A DNA stretch of 64,000 nt. Source: Iris pallida. Taxonomy: Eukaryota > Streptophyta > Magnoliopsida > Asparagales > Iridaceae. The DNA lies in contig JANAVB010023997.1 of the NCBI GenBank assembly GCA_029216955.1, positions 1,720,991-1,784,990 of the forward strand. The letters are read 5' to 3'. Under the pieces are notes generated by a model. That model worked only from the letters and a program-made list of their open reading frames with translations. It ran no database searches and was not told the origin of the DNA. The translations under genes and the position numbers were made by a program. Of this stretch, positions 1 through 11,932 are shown in pieces; positions within the stretch are counted from its first letter, which is position 1; every line of letters starts with the position of its first letter.

Positions 1-650
1 GTCCCCTGATTTTCAGGAGCTGATTTTTAGGGCCTGCTTGCTGCTAGCTGTCCAACGGCCATATTTTTGAATCTTGAGGACAGAATTCTGGCCGAATTCT
101 GCCTGTCCCGAACCCTATAAATAGGCCTTGGTTTCTCTCTTTTGAAACCATCCACTCTTCTATTCTTCTTCTCTTACATAGCCTATATAGTCAAGAGCCT
201 TACTCTTCCAATCTACTAGCCACAAAACTTCCTAAGCCCCAAGGTACTCAAGTGCGATTCAGCTAGAAGTTTTTGTGCAAGAGTTGAAAAGAAAAGTCAC
301 TTGGACAATTCCAAGTCGCTTGGAAAATTCCAAGCAAATCGCCACTGCGATCCTCTGTAAGAAGTTGACGTGCTCTTCTGAAGAAAAGGCACGGGTTGTA
401 AACTACTATTTCACAAATAGTGGATTTGAATCCTGAGCTAGAGTTCTCAGGCCTGGACTAGTCCTCCACGAGGGAAACCAGGTTAAAACTGCTGTGTCTG
501 CGAATGCTCTTCTGATCTTTATTCCTTCCGCATTTATTTCTGATTTATTTACTATCTTGATAGTTGTTTTTGTGGAGGTGATATAGAGTTAATTTTTATT
601 TGGTGATTATTGACACAAACTCTATTCACCCCCCTCTAGAGTTGCCTACA
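1..650 (+). repeat. Possible LTR fragment (copia-like), truncated by window edge
   Basis: A TATA-like box (ctataaatagg, 114-124) is followed by a pyrimidine-rich leader. Near 626-640 there is a 'ttcacccccctctag' stretch of the kind found near the 3' end of plant copia LTRs. No second copy is present and neither boundary can be set, so this is a tentative call. It lies in the opposite orientation to the copia integrase relic that follows, so the two may not belong to one element. Confidence 0.35.
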
Positions 651-879
651 TGTGTTTTCAGGATTATTGTGTAGATTATAAATATTTCACCACTTAAATT
701 CAAATCAGCTACAACAACAATATATGGCCCTTTTCTATAATCTATACTCTACACTTTTTTCTGCTTCTCCCCTGAAGTGAAGATTCAGGTGAATAATAGT
801 ACATGATTGACACATGGAATGACACATCCATGGTCACAAACATTTGTTCAATAGTGGATGATAACAACGATGTCCTTTA
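651..879. other. No recognisable feature
   Basis: AT-rich sequence between the LTR-like fragment and the copia relic. I see no reading frame, repeat or RNA gene here. It may be further decayed copia pol. Confidence 0.3.
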
Positions 880-1541
880 TGGTGATATACATACCTAACA
901 AAATATACTTCAGGGCTCACTATTCCAATTACTGCCTGGGTTCTTATGAAGGTGCACATAGGCAACACAACTAAAAAACATACGGTGACAAATTAGGTGT
1001 ATGTGGTGTAGAAATCAGTGAAGTCAGAGTTTGGTGTGGTATCTAAAAATTAATCATACGGAAAGGCACTCTATTGATCAAGTAAGCAACGGAAGTAAAG
1101 TCTTACCCTAATAGGATAGTAGCACATTTGTCTTAAGCAAGGAAACATGAACCACAAGTAAAAGATGCCTATTCTTTCACTCTTTAACTCCCTTCTGTTG
1201 TGGAGTGTATGGATAGGTAGTCTGATGGACAATACCATGATTATCCAAAATGGTTTGAAAATCATTATTCACATATTCATGTCCATTATCAGTATGAAGT
1301 ACCTATATCGGTGCTTTATTGAACTTGCACCATTTTATGGAATGTCTTAAATTCATCGTACACTACACTCTTATTTTTCATCAAAACAACCCATGTCATG
1401 TGAATGCAGTCATCAATAATTATGAACCAATGGGTACTGTCTAAGGTGGCAAATTTAGACGGATCCCAAACATTAGAATGAATTAATATAAATAGTGCAA
1501 AGCTCGATCTTATTCAAACTGGGTGAGAATGGAACACAGCG
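880..1541 (-). pseudogene. Ty1/copia integrase relic
   Basis: On the minus strand a decayed integrase core can be read. Upstream is a stretch resembling the copia 'VWDPSK...' segment, then IIIDDCIHMTWV with the first catalytic Asp. Around 1295-1150 comes HTDNGHEYVNNDF with the second Asp, followed by the conserved PYTPQQKGVKE segment carrying the catalytic Glu. Further down, near 960-880, CVAYVHLHKN resembles the conserved region after the copia core. Several stops and frameshifts are present and no RT or gag can be read. The integrase is cut at 1541 by LTR relic G, and its upstream part does not reappear in the window. Confidence 0.75.
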
Positions 1542-1568
1542 TATCATGCCCCAGTCCAAATATACGTA
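1542..1568 (-). repeat. LTR relic G, left stub
   Basis: Twenty-seven bases starting tatcatgcccc resemble the end of a chromovirus LTR (compare tgtcatgcccc at 1846), with the terminal TG decayed. They are cut off by solo LTR F. The continuation is at 43003. Confidence 0.35.
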
Positions 1569-1845
1569 TGTCACTCCCATTTTTCGTTATACATTTCGGT
1601 ATACGTATACAAATTTCTGACATTTGTCAGGTGACCCGTATTTAGACTCGTCTTGCTCAGTCTTGGCTTGGTTTAGTCTTAGTTTGATCTAGCTAGTTTT
1701 GGTTTGGTTCACCTTGGTTCTTCATGATATGTGGCTTGGCTTGGTTTGGTTTGGGTTAGTTTAATATGACTTGGCTTGGTGTATATACCAGCTTCTTCTC
1801 TCTCCTCTCATTTATTCTTTATTTACTCTTCTCCATTACTCCTCC
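1569..1845 (+). repeat. Solo LTR F, 5' part
   Basis: The piece starts TGTCACTCCC. Its partner at 40978-43002 ends GGGGCGTGACA, so the ends form an imperfect inverted repeat. The flanks are acgta (1564-1568) and atgta (43003-43007), a 5-bp target duplication with one C/T difference. No internal domain or second LTR is present, so F reads as a solo LTR of about 2.3 kb. It has a run of degenerate GGTTT/GGCTTGG repeats (about 1650-1780), then a TATA box and a CT-rich leader. Element A inserted just downstream of the TATA box. Confidence 0.7.
1782..1789 (+). promoter_or_regulatory. TATA box of solo LTR F
   Basis: tatatacc is followed by a CT-rich leader (cttcttctctctcctctc), the usual layout of a plant LTR promoter and transcription start. 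Element A inserted about 55 bp downstream and so separates this promoter from the rest of its LTR. Confidence 0.45.
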
Positions 1846-3454
1846 TGTCATGCCCCGAGCCGACAAACCGTTCGTTCCCGGTATTATTTTACCGAATCGA
1901 TCGTCCTCGCTAAGGCGTAATGCCGTACGAGTCTGGAATTGCACTCGTACAAGGCAAGAACATTACGTTGATTTTTATATTGAAATGCCAAGTTGAAACT
2001 TCACAAATCACATCAAATTGAGATGCAGTATAATAAGATAGAAATATGCTTTTCATTCATAGCTTAAAACGAAGTACAAGTCGTAATTATATTGGATGCC
2101 GTTACGGCTACATTGATTGAAAACAAAAGAAACATACTCGACAAGCTGCCTTAACTAACACTTGTCGTTCCATATATTCGCCCCTTTATACATAAACCTT
2201 CGATTGAATTTGCTTCAAAATACTTCAGGATAGAAAGAGCTTCAAAACGCCTCTTCGCACTTCAGCTTCAGTTTAGAGCTCCTGTATCACCTAGGGAATT
2301 GGGGGAGGGAATTAGCACACTTGCTAAGTGGACGAGACGAACCTACTCGTCTAAACTGACTCTGATTGTTAAGGTAGGCATGCTTTAGAGTTGTCTTTCT
2401 ATTTAGAACTAAATGAGTTCAGTTCATATCGATAGCCATCTTTGAAGTAATAAAGCATACAGTAAAAATATAGTATTTTATCACATTTCTTACCACGGCC
2501 GTGCTCGTCCCTGCATAAAAACAGAGATAATACAAACTACCTGCATAAGACAATAGGTGAGCATGCTACTATCTTATATGTGCGGTCATTGATGCTATGC
2601 ATCATGAGGGACTTTTATATGGCATTACGACGTGCCTGTCAGGTTGGGTTGCAAGCCCTGCTGCAGGTCCCGCAATGCCTCGCGCCGAAGCACGAATTTG
2701 ATTATTCCCCCTAGGTCGATTCGGTTTCGATGCCCCGGATACTGTATCGAGGAAAGTTCAACTTGTGCACAAGCTGTCCATGACCATGCCAATGTATGAA
2801 CTGTTTAATATGTGCGGACAGATTTGTATAGCACGGACAGTATTGAGTGACATTATCATTTCTCCCAACTCATGCAACGATTTATTTTCCCCAAATCCGT
2901 ACTCCCGGTTTAGTTTCCCGTAGGCACCAAATTGTCCGAGGTATTATAACCCATGATCGCCGTTTCATATTATTTTGCAGCACGTGAAATAGTCTATCTT
3001 TTTACTAGAACCTTAAACTTTTTCGTTTATGTGCGAAACTTATATTTTTAGAGTAAATTACTCTAAATCGATACATTTTTTCCAAGTTCTTGACCTTAGT
3101 GGATTGGCATGCATTTAACTTGGCATTGTCGAGTTGAATGAATTCGAGACAAACAAAATTCGTTTGTAGGACAGAGTAGAAAAGAAGGGGCCGAATCACC
3201 CACCAAGTTCTTTGATCGTGCCGACCGTCGAAGCGCTTCGCAACGTTCAAGCTTCAGTTACGCGAGCTCCTGCAATGGCACCAACACTTAGTTAGGATTC
3301 CTTCTTTATTCCTTCGTTTCGAAATTCATAACTTGCATTCAGAAAATGACACGAAAGTACTTCATCAAAACCAAGCGGCAAAAGCTCCAAGAAACCCATA
3401 CAGCGGTTCGGGTCCCGTCAAAGGGACTCTTATATAGAGCTCACTCATCGAAAC
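1846..3454 (-). repeat. Element A 3' LTR, first part
   Basis: Matches 39144-40750 of the other LTR along its length with scattered substitutions. It is broken at 3454 by element B, which duplicated gaaac (3450-3454 and 15458-15462). Confidence 0.9.
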
Positions 3455-6400
3455 TGTCACGACCCGCTCCCGAATAATCGGACACGAGTCGGACACGCCC
3501 AGCCTTCGTCGTTAGACACGACGAAGTAAGCTGTACCAATACTAGGGAAACTAACAAGTAATCATGAAGTAAGGTAACATCACAGCATCTATAAACGAAA
3601 TCCCAGAAATAGTACAAGTCTATATGTTTTATTACAATCATCTAGAAATGTCAAATGTCTGACTAAGTCTCAAAATAAGAAATGACATAAAGGAAAGGTA
3701 CTAAGCCTCTGCGGCCTCTAGGTCCAGCACAGCTCCAGCTGGCTCAGCAATAATAGCAACATCCCGTCCATAGAAGGTGTCGCAAATAGCCTCCATCTCA
3801 CCTGCAACATATCCTATTCAGGAGCGGAGCAAAGTACAGTTCTAGGTAATGAAACATGAACATGAAATGGATACAAGATGTACAGGAAATGAAATACAGG
3901 AATGAGCAGGTAAATACAGGAAAGTAGTACAGGAACTAAGTACAGGAGATATAGTACATGAATGTAAGGTACAGAAAATGTAACGTGCAGGAATGTAAAG
4001 TACAGGAATGAAACTATGATCCTGCAGTACCAGACATGATGTGCACACTATCGAAATACATCTAGTCCATGTGACCGGCTAGGGTGTGTACAGGAGCATG
4101 CACAGGAGTACATGAATATGGTACGACTTAGGACCCGCGTGCACAGTGCGAGGCCTAAGCTAGGTATAGGAATATAGTAACCGGGTTTGGTCACATGGCT
4201 AGTGTATTTCCCCACCCGACACTAGCAAGTACAAGAACAGGAGTACCAGAATACAGGAATACATGATATCGTGCTATAACAGTGTCACAAGAAAAGGGTA
4301 CAGGAATGTAAATGTACAAAACCATAGAAAGTACTTGCCTTGCTCCAGAAAAGTACAAGTAGGCAAAAAGCTGGATGATCTCCTGTTAATAATAATGATG
4401 TGTACAAGTTGGTTAATATATGAATAAGTTATACTAACTAAATGTTGTCAACTAACCAATTAGCTATTGCTCCTTGTTTAACTAAGTATAGTTTCATTTG
4501 CAGTTTAAACCAATCTATCTATAAAAGAATACTAAACATTAATTTCTATGGTAATTAAATTGGGTAATTATTTAAGTAAAAACTTATATTAATAAATTTC
4601 CTAAATACCTATACAAAAACCATAGGTGATTGAAAGTATGTACAGAGAAGGTTATCATGAGTAAAATACTTTCATAACCTTAAAATATTCTAATACTACC
4701 TATGATCTCTCATTTATAAAAGAACTCAACCTCCTGTAGACCTTCCAAATCAAGGTTGCAACAAAACTCTAAATCACAATTTAAAGGAAAGTTATTTAAT
4801 CTAATAGCTATTGCACTCATCCATATACTACAGACTTTTAGCATACCAGCAAGTATTCCAAGTAGCAATTTAAAAGTAACAATTATAAATCAACTACTGT
4901 TGTGCACGTGTAGGCATGACAATATAACACTTGGTTACTTCAAGTCTTTCCTCATCAAGAATATACACAAAACTTTAATAAAACTTTAAATGAACTATCC
5001 TCTCTCCAATCCAGTCCCCTCAGGTCCGGCCCATTGCCAAAAATCAGCCATCAACACACACTCAACTTTTCCCCCAGTTACTGACTTCCTCCCAGTTACT
5101 CTGGAGTAGGAGCACAGAAAAAAAATTAAAAGAAAAGTTCATAACTATCAAGAATTTTACACTCCAGGAGTCCCAACTTCAACTCAAATTTTTACCAATA
5201 ATTTAAGGAGAAGAAAATAAATCACAGGAAATTATTTATACAGATAACTTAAGAAGGAAATCTAAAGAATAAATATACAACCAAATTGAAAATCTAAAAC
5301 AAAATAAAGAAGATCAATCATGCTCAAATCAGCAAGTTCCGCACCCACTGATATCTAACGCCTCCCAGGTTCAACAGTTCCAGACACTAGACGCTCCATG
5401 ATAAATACGACTTAATCGAGTCGTATCTAACCCAACACACCAACATGATCCCGTCGGACACGAACATAACAGCACGAACACTGGAACAAAATCACAACCG
5501 ACATTACCCCTTCCCAAAAACAACCAACAGGAAATAAATATTGGAAACAATTACCTGAAGAGAGTACAAGAGAACTGGCTCAGGATCAACACTTTACTGC
5601 TCCCAGTGTTCAGCAAATCACTGTTCAGGTATTCATCCAACCATTCCACACAAGATCAGAAAATAAACATATGTAAAATTATATGATAAAACCATTTCTA
5701 AATCTGGATCCTGATCTTCCTGAATGACTCGACTAAACAAATCCTCATTAACAAGAACAACCTAATATTAAGGATCAACTATTCTAGTCTGTACCCCAAA
5801 TTACTGAGTAAAATGCTTACAAGTTTAGACACTCACCGAGTAGATCGAATTATAGAAAGAACATAAGACCTCGAACTCTGATTGGATCGACACCCGATCT
5901 AACGTCCTGTTGAAATCATTCAACATCCAAATTTCCAAAACTCAAAAGAAAATCCTAACAGCATAGATCAACCCAAAATGATAAAAACAACTCACAATTG
6001 AACGTCACAGGACTTAGGGAGTGAGCTCCTAACCGATCCGTCCAGAATCGAGTTCGCACGGATCGATTCCTAGGGGTAAATTCCACAGAAGAGAAGAAAG
6101 AAGGATCAATCACTAAACTTAAAGGAACCAACACTACAACCGAAATGAATTTGATGAGTTCGGATGGCTTACTGTAACTTGACGAAAGAGAAGAAGAACA
6201 CCCGGATCTACTCGTCGGAAGTCTCCTAGCTACTGTTGAGAAGACAACCGCCACAGTGGGTCGAGCTCCATTGTGGACGATCAGAGCGTCGTCGGAGAAA
6301 CCGAACTATGCTAACGAGCCACTCGCCGAGGAATCGATGAGCTGGTGAAGGAGATCCATCATTAGAGTCGTCGCCGAAGACCGCCTAGGTTGCCGAGCTC

Positions 6401-6978
6401 GGTCGAGAAGAGAAATCCCGTCGAGGAAGAACACCGAGGAAGTCGTGGTTCAGGAGAGAGCCACCGCCTCCACCGTCGAAGTCTTCGAAGACGAAGTCGC
6501 CACCGGCCGAGTCGGAACCCTAAATCGCTCACTGGAGGAAACCCTAAATCGCTCACTGAAGGAAAGCTCAGAGAAAAAAAAAAGGGATCGGTGGAGAGTA
6601 ACTTTCTCTCTCCACCACAGGCTTAAAAAGAAAAGTAAATTTGCATTTTACAATTTACCCCTTCCCAAAACATATTTACAAAAGTCCCTTCCGCCAAGTA
6701 AAATTCTCATAAAAGCCCTCTGCTGTTTCAAAATTACAGGAAATTGATTTAAAATCAATTGAGAATCACATGGTGGACCCAAATCATTGTAACAACTTTT
6801 CAAATTTGAAAAGTTGTCCAAAATTAATTCCCTCCAAAATCTTATCATCCAATCAATAAAATGTAAGCTAATTTATTATTTAAAACCATATTATTATTCA
6901 AAGCTTAAATAATACCAATTGTTTAATAACTAGAAACTCATTATTTATATAAAAAAAAATCAGGGAAGTGGAGTTACA
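3455..6978 (-). repeat. Element B 3' LTR (3,524 bp)
   Basis: Starts TGTCACGACCCG and ends GGAGTTACA as written on the plus strand, so it begins TGTAACTCC and ends GTGACA in element orientation. The second copy is 11933-15457. Most of it is AT-rich with no coding potential. A GC-rich stretch at about 6230-6600 gives overlapping chance frames on both strands. Confidence 0.95.
3840..4290. repeat. Degenerate tacaggaatg array in LTR B
   Basis: About fifteen spaced copies of a motif close to gtacaggaatg, with variants such as tacaggaaatg and tacatgaatg, separated by a few bases. The same array is in the other LTR (12320-12770) with a few point differences. It gives spurious short minus-strand frames. 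Confidence 0.7.
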
Positions 6979-6992
6979 AATCTTCCTCCCTT
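6979..6992 (-). other. Polypurine tract of element B
   Basis: On the minus strand AAGGGAGGAAGATT directly precedes the 3' LTR start TGTAAC. Purine-rich sequence here is the expected primer site for plus-strand synthesis. Confidence 0.75.
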
Positions 6993-7111
6993 AAAAAAAT
7001 TTCGTCCTCGAAATTCAAGGACAACTAAGCAACACAAAATCTCAGCAAGCACAAGGGTCCAAACACTAGTCATTTATTGGAATTAGAATCCCACAACAGA
7101 ATACAGTCAAA

Positions 7112-7918
7112 TCAATCAAATAAAGTGGGATAGCGCTCTCGCATCTCGTCCTCGCGCTCCCATGTGGACTCTTCCGGAGAGTGATGTCTCCACATGACAC
7201 GAACGAGAGAGATAGTCTGGTTCCGTAAGCGCTTCTCCCTCTGATCGAGGATCTCTACTGGCTGCTCCTCGTAAGTCAATCTTGGGCCCACCTCTAGCTC
7301 GGAATAGTCCACCACATGGCTGGGGTCTGGAATGTATCGTCGGAGCTGAGATACGTGGAAGACATCGTGCACTCCCTCTAAGCTAGCTGGAAGCGCCAGT
7401 CGATATGCCACCTCGCCAATCCGTGCTGTCACGTCAAATGGTCCGATGAATCTCGGACTGAGCTTCCCGCCTCTGCCGAACCGAATGACGCCCCTGGTCG
7501 GTGAGATCTTCAGGAATACTCTGTCTCCAACCTCGAACTCAAGCGGTCGTCTGCTGCTGTCCGCCCAATGCTTCTGTCGATCCTGCGCAACCCTGAGACG
7601 ATCTCTGATCAGTCTGACTTTCTCTGCTGAGTCCACCACCATCTCTGGCCCAAGTAAAGCTCTCTCGCCAACGTCGTCCCAAGATAGCGGCGTGCGACAT
7701 CTCCGTCCATACAGTGCCTCGAATGGAGTCATCTCGATGCTGGCCTGATAACTGTTGTTATAGGCAAATTCCACCAGGTGCAAATGGTCCTCCCACGATC
7801 CGCCGAAGTCGAGTACGCAAACCCGCAGCATGTCCTCCAAGGTCTGAATGGTCCTCTCGGACTGCCCATCCGTCTGTGGATGATAGGCGGTGCTGAATTT
7901 CAACTGTGACCCCAAGCT
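7112..7918 (-). pseudogene. Element B integrase C-terminal half with chromodomain
   Basis: An open stretch of about 267 residues. It begins with the integrase segment TAYHPQTDGQSERTIQ, which carries the catalytic Glu. The GPY/F-type module follows (KLSPRFIGPF, then VFHVSQLRRYIPD). The last 50 residues (ILDQREKRLRN, then VMWRHHSPEESTWE and MRERYP) match the chromodomain variant of Tekay/Del elements, which is thought to direct insertion to heterochromatin. It is separated from the upstream integrase by an in-frame TAG at about 7918. The natural end is the stop at 7112. Confidence 0.9.
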
Positions 7919-8485
7919 CTACTGTAGACTCCTCCAAAAGTGTGACGTGAAGCGGCTGTCTCGATCTGAAACGATGCTAACTGGCACTCCGTGAATCCTC
8001 ACGATCTGACGTATGTAAAGATCTGCAAGCTTCTCGATCGACAGCCCAACCTTGAACGGAATGAAATGGGCAGACTTTGTCAACCTGTCCACGATCACCC
8101 AAATAGCGTCTTTGCCACTAGGAGTACGCGGCAATCCAGAGACAAAGTCCATGGTAATGTGCTCCCACTTCCATTCCGGAATAGGTAAAGGCTGGAGTAG
8201 TCCTGCTGGTCTCTGGCGCTCCGCCTTGACTTGCTGGCACACAAGGCGTCTGGAAACAAATCTGGCGACCTCTCTCTTCATCCCATACCACCAAACATAC
8301 TCACGCAAATCCTTGTACATCTTGGTAGATCCAGGATGTATAGAATATTGCGACTGATGGGCCTCCTGCATCACCTCTTCCCGCAAGTCCTTAGGCACAC
8401 ACAGCTGGCTCCCGTGCCTCAAGGATCCGTCCTCTGCAATGGTGAAATCATCGAGCAGACCTAACTCTGCCTGAGCTCTAAGACC
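7919..8485 (-). pseudogene. Element B integrase N-terminal half
   Basis: Contains the zinc-binding region ([15 protein letters not shown], then [10 protein letters not shown]) and the first two catalytic acids, [10 protein letters not shown] and IVSDRDSRF. The first Cys of the HHCC pair is replaced by Arg (SRRLVC where the family has SxCxxC), so zinc binding would be impaired. It is bounded by a TAG at 8486-8488 upstream and another at about 7919. Both interrupt otherwise conserved sequence, so they are premature stops. Confidence 0.9.
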
Positions 8486-9310
8486 CTAGATTCCCTCATC
8501 AAGCAACTGGGCCTCCTTGATCTTCTCTAGCAACCCCGACTGTATCTGCATGTGCATCATCTGACCTCCGTACCCTGGGAGAACAATCTCAATCCCAAGG
8601 CTCTCTAGATCCTCCAAGAGATGCCGGTCCATGGTGAGATACATAGCAATAGGATATCGACTGAGAGCGTCTGCTACCACATTCGCCTTCCCAGGGTGGT
8701 ACTGCAGACTGATGTCGAAGTCCTTCATGAGTTCCAGCCATCTGCGCTGCCTCATATTCAGCTCCTTCTGAGTAAAGACATACTTCAGGCTTTTGTGGTC
8801 CGTGAAGATGTCCACTCTCTTCCCATATAGGTAATGCTTCCACAGTTTTAAGGCAAATATGACTGCTGCAAGCTCCAAGTCATGTGTAGGATAATTCTTC
8901 TCATGGGGCCTCAACTGTCTAGAAGCATACGCTATAACCTTCTTGTTCTGCTCCAGCACACATCCCAAGCCCTTCCCCGAAGCATCGCTGTAGATGACGA
9001 ATCCTCCTGATCCCGATGGCAAAGCTAGAACTGGTGCAGTCGTCAGTCTTCTCTTCAATTCTTCAAATGCTGTCTGGCAGGCGTCGCTCCATATGAACTC
9101 CTCGTCCTTCCGCGTAAGCTTCGTCATAGGCTCTGCTATCCTGGCGAAGTCCTTCACGAACTTCCTGTAGTATCCTGCTAGACCCAGGAAACTACGAATC
9201 TCTGCTACTGACTTGGGAGGTGCCCATGCTTCCACTGCTTCAATCTTCTTGGGATCCACAGAAATCCCCTCTCCAGTCACTACGTGCCCCAAAAACTCCA
9301 CTCTGTCCAA
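8486..9310 (-). pseudogene. Element B RT C-terminus and RNase H
   Basis: Starts in the RT connection ([13 protein letters not shown], then [12 protein letters not shown]). It runs through the RNase H fold with Asp in [10 protein letters not shown], Glu in [12 protein letters not shown] and Asp in [10 protein letters not shown]. The tail [11 protein letters not shown] is typical of gypsy RNase H. It is separated from the RT fingers and palm by a frameshift at about 9305-9312, where the upstream frame runs into [10 protein letters not shown] and stops. Confidence 0.92.
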
Positions 9311-10201
9311 GAAAACTCACATTTCGAGAGTTTCCCGTACAGTTTCTCCTTCCGCAGAATCTCCAAAACAATCCGCAGATGCTCAACATGCTCCTCCTCC
9401 GTCTTGGAATAGATCAGAATGTCGTCAATGAAGACTACGACAAACTTATCCAAATATTTGTGGAAAACCTTATTCATCAGGTTCATAAACACAGCTGGGG
9501 CATTAGTGAGTCCGAACAGCATCACCAGGAACTCATACTGGCCGTATCGGGTGTTGAAGGCTGTCTTCGGAATATCCTGCTCCCGAACCTTCATCTGGTG
9601 GTACCCTGACCGAAGATCGATCTTAGAAAAGACCTTCGCTCCACTAAGCTGGTCAAACAGCTCGTCAATCCGTGGCAAAGGATATCGGTTCTTGATGGTG
9701 ATATTGTTGAGTGCACGGTAGTCAATGCACATCCTCACCGTCCCATCCTTCTTGGGCACAAAAAGCACCGGTGCTCCCCAGGGTGAAGCACTGGATCGAA
9801 TAAATCCTTTGCCCTCTAGCTCGTCAATCTGCGCCTTCAATTCTGCCGCCTCCTTCGGGTTGATCTTATAACAGTGCTGGGACTTCGGTGCTGATCCGGG
9901 CAATAGGTCAATGCCGAACTCCACGTCTCGATCTGGTGGCAATCCTGGAAGCTCCTCGGGGAAGACGTCGAGATACTCTGCAATCAGCGGATGCGGCAAC
10001 TCCTGGTCTTCTGCAACAGCTCCGAAGTAGACCCCCTCTGGCCTCTCTGTAACTCGTCTGCTGATCTCGAACGGTGGAACTCCTGGCGGGCTGAAGATCA
10101 CCTTCCCCTCATGGCAGTCAATTACGGCAAACTGCTCGCTCATCCAGTCGATGCCGAGGACTACGTCGAATCCAGGCAGTGGCATCACTAGAAGCGAGCC
10201 C
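9280..10201 (-). pseudogene. Element B protease end and RT fingers/palm
   Basis: Begins with [14 protein letters not shown], the C-terminal part of the chromovirus protease. RT follows with [21 protein letters not shown] and the catalytic [10 protein letters not shown]. The boundary with the preceding gag-protease frame at about 10190-10200 is a one-base frame change. The upstream frame ends IRARF-stop while this frame reads directly into the protease tail. Whether that shift was ever a programmed site or is damage cannot be decided here; I favour damage, because chromoviruses usually have one frame. Confidence 0.9.
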
Positions 10202-11726
10202 TAATCTCCCTCCCAGCAATAGTGATAGGACATTCCACCATCTCACTCACTGGTACTAACCCACCTCCTGTCATAATCCGACAGTTCCGTCTAGTGGGCT
10301 TGGGTGTGAAGCCGTGTCTATGCAGAAACTCATATGATATAAAGCTATGTGTGGCTCCAGAATCAAACAATGCAATGGCAGGAAAAGAATGTAAAAGTAT
10401 AGAACCTGTGATCACATCTGGTACTGCCTCATCCTCCTCAACTGCCGCCATGACGTAAGCACGTCCTTGCTGCTGTCCTCCCCTCTGCTGACGCTGTGCA
10501 AACTGCTGCTGCTGAGTGGGTAAAGCTGGTCCCCTCTGTGGTACAGCTGGTAGAGCTCTGGGTGGTACAGGTGGTGGTCCTCCAGCTCCTCTCGGTCCTC
10601 CAGTCAGTCTAGCCGCAGCCTGTGGGCAGTCCCTCATCTGGTGTGCGTCTGATCTGCAGAATAAGCAGAGTCCGAGCCTCTTACGGCACTCGTCGAAGCG
10701 ATGTCCCGGCCGATAGCAGAATGTGCAAGTAATCCCCTGCTGCTGTCTCTGATGCTGATGTGCAGGAGCTCTGGCTGGTCGATGCTGCTGCTGTGCTGGC
10801 TGCTGAGGTCTCGTCGGAGTATGAGTCTGAACCCTCTTCGCTGGGGCCTGGAAGCTGCTGCTGCCCACGTCCCGGTCCCTCTTCAGTTTGGGGTCCGCCT
10901 CCTTCTCAACTGCCTGGGCGATCTTGAGGATGCTAGAGTAGGTAGTCGCCTGGCTAATCGCCACCGCATGTCGCAGCTCCCTGTTGAGACCCTTCTTGAA
11001 TCTCCATGCTCTGTCCTCTGGATCTCTAACCAGTCTCTCAGCAAACCTGCTGAGTCTGGTAAACTCCGAAGTGTACTGCGCAACCGTCATCGTCCCCTGC
11101 TGCAGCGCCTCGAACTGTATCCTCAACTCATCACGCTCTACCTCTGGAAAGAATTTCTCCTTGAACAGTATTTTGAAAACTGTCCAAGACACCCGGGGAT
11201 CCGTCAACTGGGGCTCCTCCCGGTACCAAGCTCTCGCCAAATCAAAGAGTCGCATGCTAGCCACTGACACCTTCTGGTCCTCTGGAATATTCGCCATGGT
11301 CAGGGTCCTCTCTGCGTTCTCCAGCCATTCATCTGCATAGATGATCCCCTCGTCGCCCCAGAAGTCCATCGGGCTAAGGTGCTGGTACTCTTTCGCTGTC
11401 CCGGGTCTCGGTCCTCGCGGTGCTGGAGGTGCTACTGGTGCTGGTGCTGGCTCTCTGGTCCTCAGCGCGTCGACGACAGTCGCTCTGAACTGCGCTGCCT
11501 GATGGTTCTGGGCCTCCAGAAAGTGCTGAAACAACGCCATCACTTGGTTGCCGTCAAGCATCATCGTCGGCGGCAGCGATGGAAAGATAGGAGGCACTGG
11601 CGGAAGCTGATCTGCCTGGATGTCTGGTGCTGGCTGCTCTGTACTGCCTGTCACTCCAGTGCTGACTGCGACTCCTGAGCTGCTCGCAACTCCTGGCTGA
11701 TCTGCGGTCTTCCTAGTGGCGACCAT
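10188..11726 (-). CDS. gag: Element B gag-protease (512 aa)
   Basis: The open frame starts [10 protein letters not shown] at 11726. Residues 1-100 are Pro/Ala-rich. The retrotransposon gag fold lies at about 110-280, including WEND-like and [14 protein letters not shown] segments. A Gln/Pro linker leads to two CX2CX4HX4C zinc knuckles ([14 protein letters not shown] and [14 protein letters not shown], about 333-370). The protease signature [13 protein letters not shown] is near residue 455. The frame ends at 10188 at the frameshift described for the next piece, so this is the only intact coding unit of element B. Confidence 0.85.
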   Translation of the reverse strand: MVATRKTADQPGVASSSGVAVSTGVTGSTEQPAPDIQADQLPPVPPIFPSLPPTMMLDGNQVMALFQHFLEAQNHQAAQFRATVVDALRTREPAPAPVAPPAPRGPRPGTAKEYQHLSPMDFWGDEGIIYADEWLENAERTLTMANIPEDQKVSVASMRLFDLARAWYREEPQLTDPRVSWTVFKILFKEKFFPEVERDELRIQFEALQQGTMTVAQYTSEFTRLSRFAERLVRDPEDRAWRFKKGLNRELRHAVAISQATTYSSILKIAQAVEKEADPKLKRDRDVGSSSFQAPAKRVQTHTPTRPQQPAQQQHRPARAPAHQHQRQQQGITCTFCYRPGHRFDECRKRLGLCLFCRSDAHQMRDCPQAAARLTGGPRGAGGPPPVPPRALPAVPQRGPALPTQQQQFAQRQQRGGQQQGRAYVMAAVEEDEAVPDVITGSILLHSFPAIALFDSGATHSFISYEFLHRHGFTPKPTRRNCRIMTGGGLVPVSEMVECPITIAGREIRARF

Positions 11727-11932
11727 CCTGCATAAAAAGAAAACTTTGTGATTGATAAAAACCTAATCTACCAGAAAAATATAAATGTTTATATATAATA
11801 ACCATATGTACCCGATATACCCGTTTTCCTATGCTGTGATTCAAGTTTCCCTAGTGTAAATCAAGTCCCCCAATAGTACGCTAAGACCTAGGTACCATTA
11901 GGATAGACCTGCATGGGCCACCACTAAAAACA
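11727..11932 (-). other. Element B leader between 5' LTR and gag
   Basis: About 206 bases of non-coding leader. The primer binding site should directly follow the LTR end at 11932. I see no clear match to the initiator-Met tRNA, so the primer is unassigned. Confidence 0.5.

Noticed and set aside
6362..6750. Arg-rich frames in LTR B
   Set aside because: Frames overlap on both strands, and their counterparts in the other LTR (14840-15326) are of different extent; no coding signal.
10701..11340. Open frames on the plus strand, up to 188 codons, opposite element B gag
   Set aside because: They are shadows of the GC-rich gag frame; no domain and no promoter.
11880..11932. tRNA-iMet primer site for element B
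   Set aside because: The bases next to the LTR do not match TGGTATCAGAGC; primer left unassigned.
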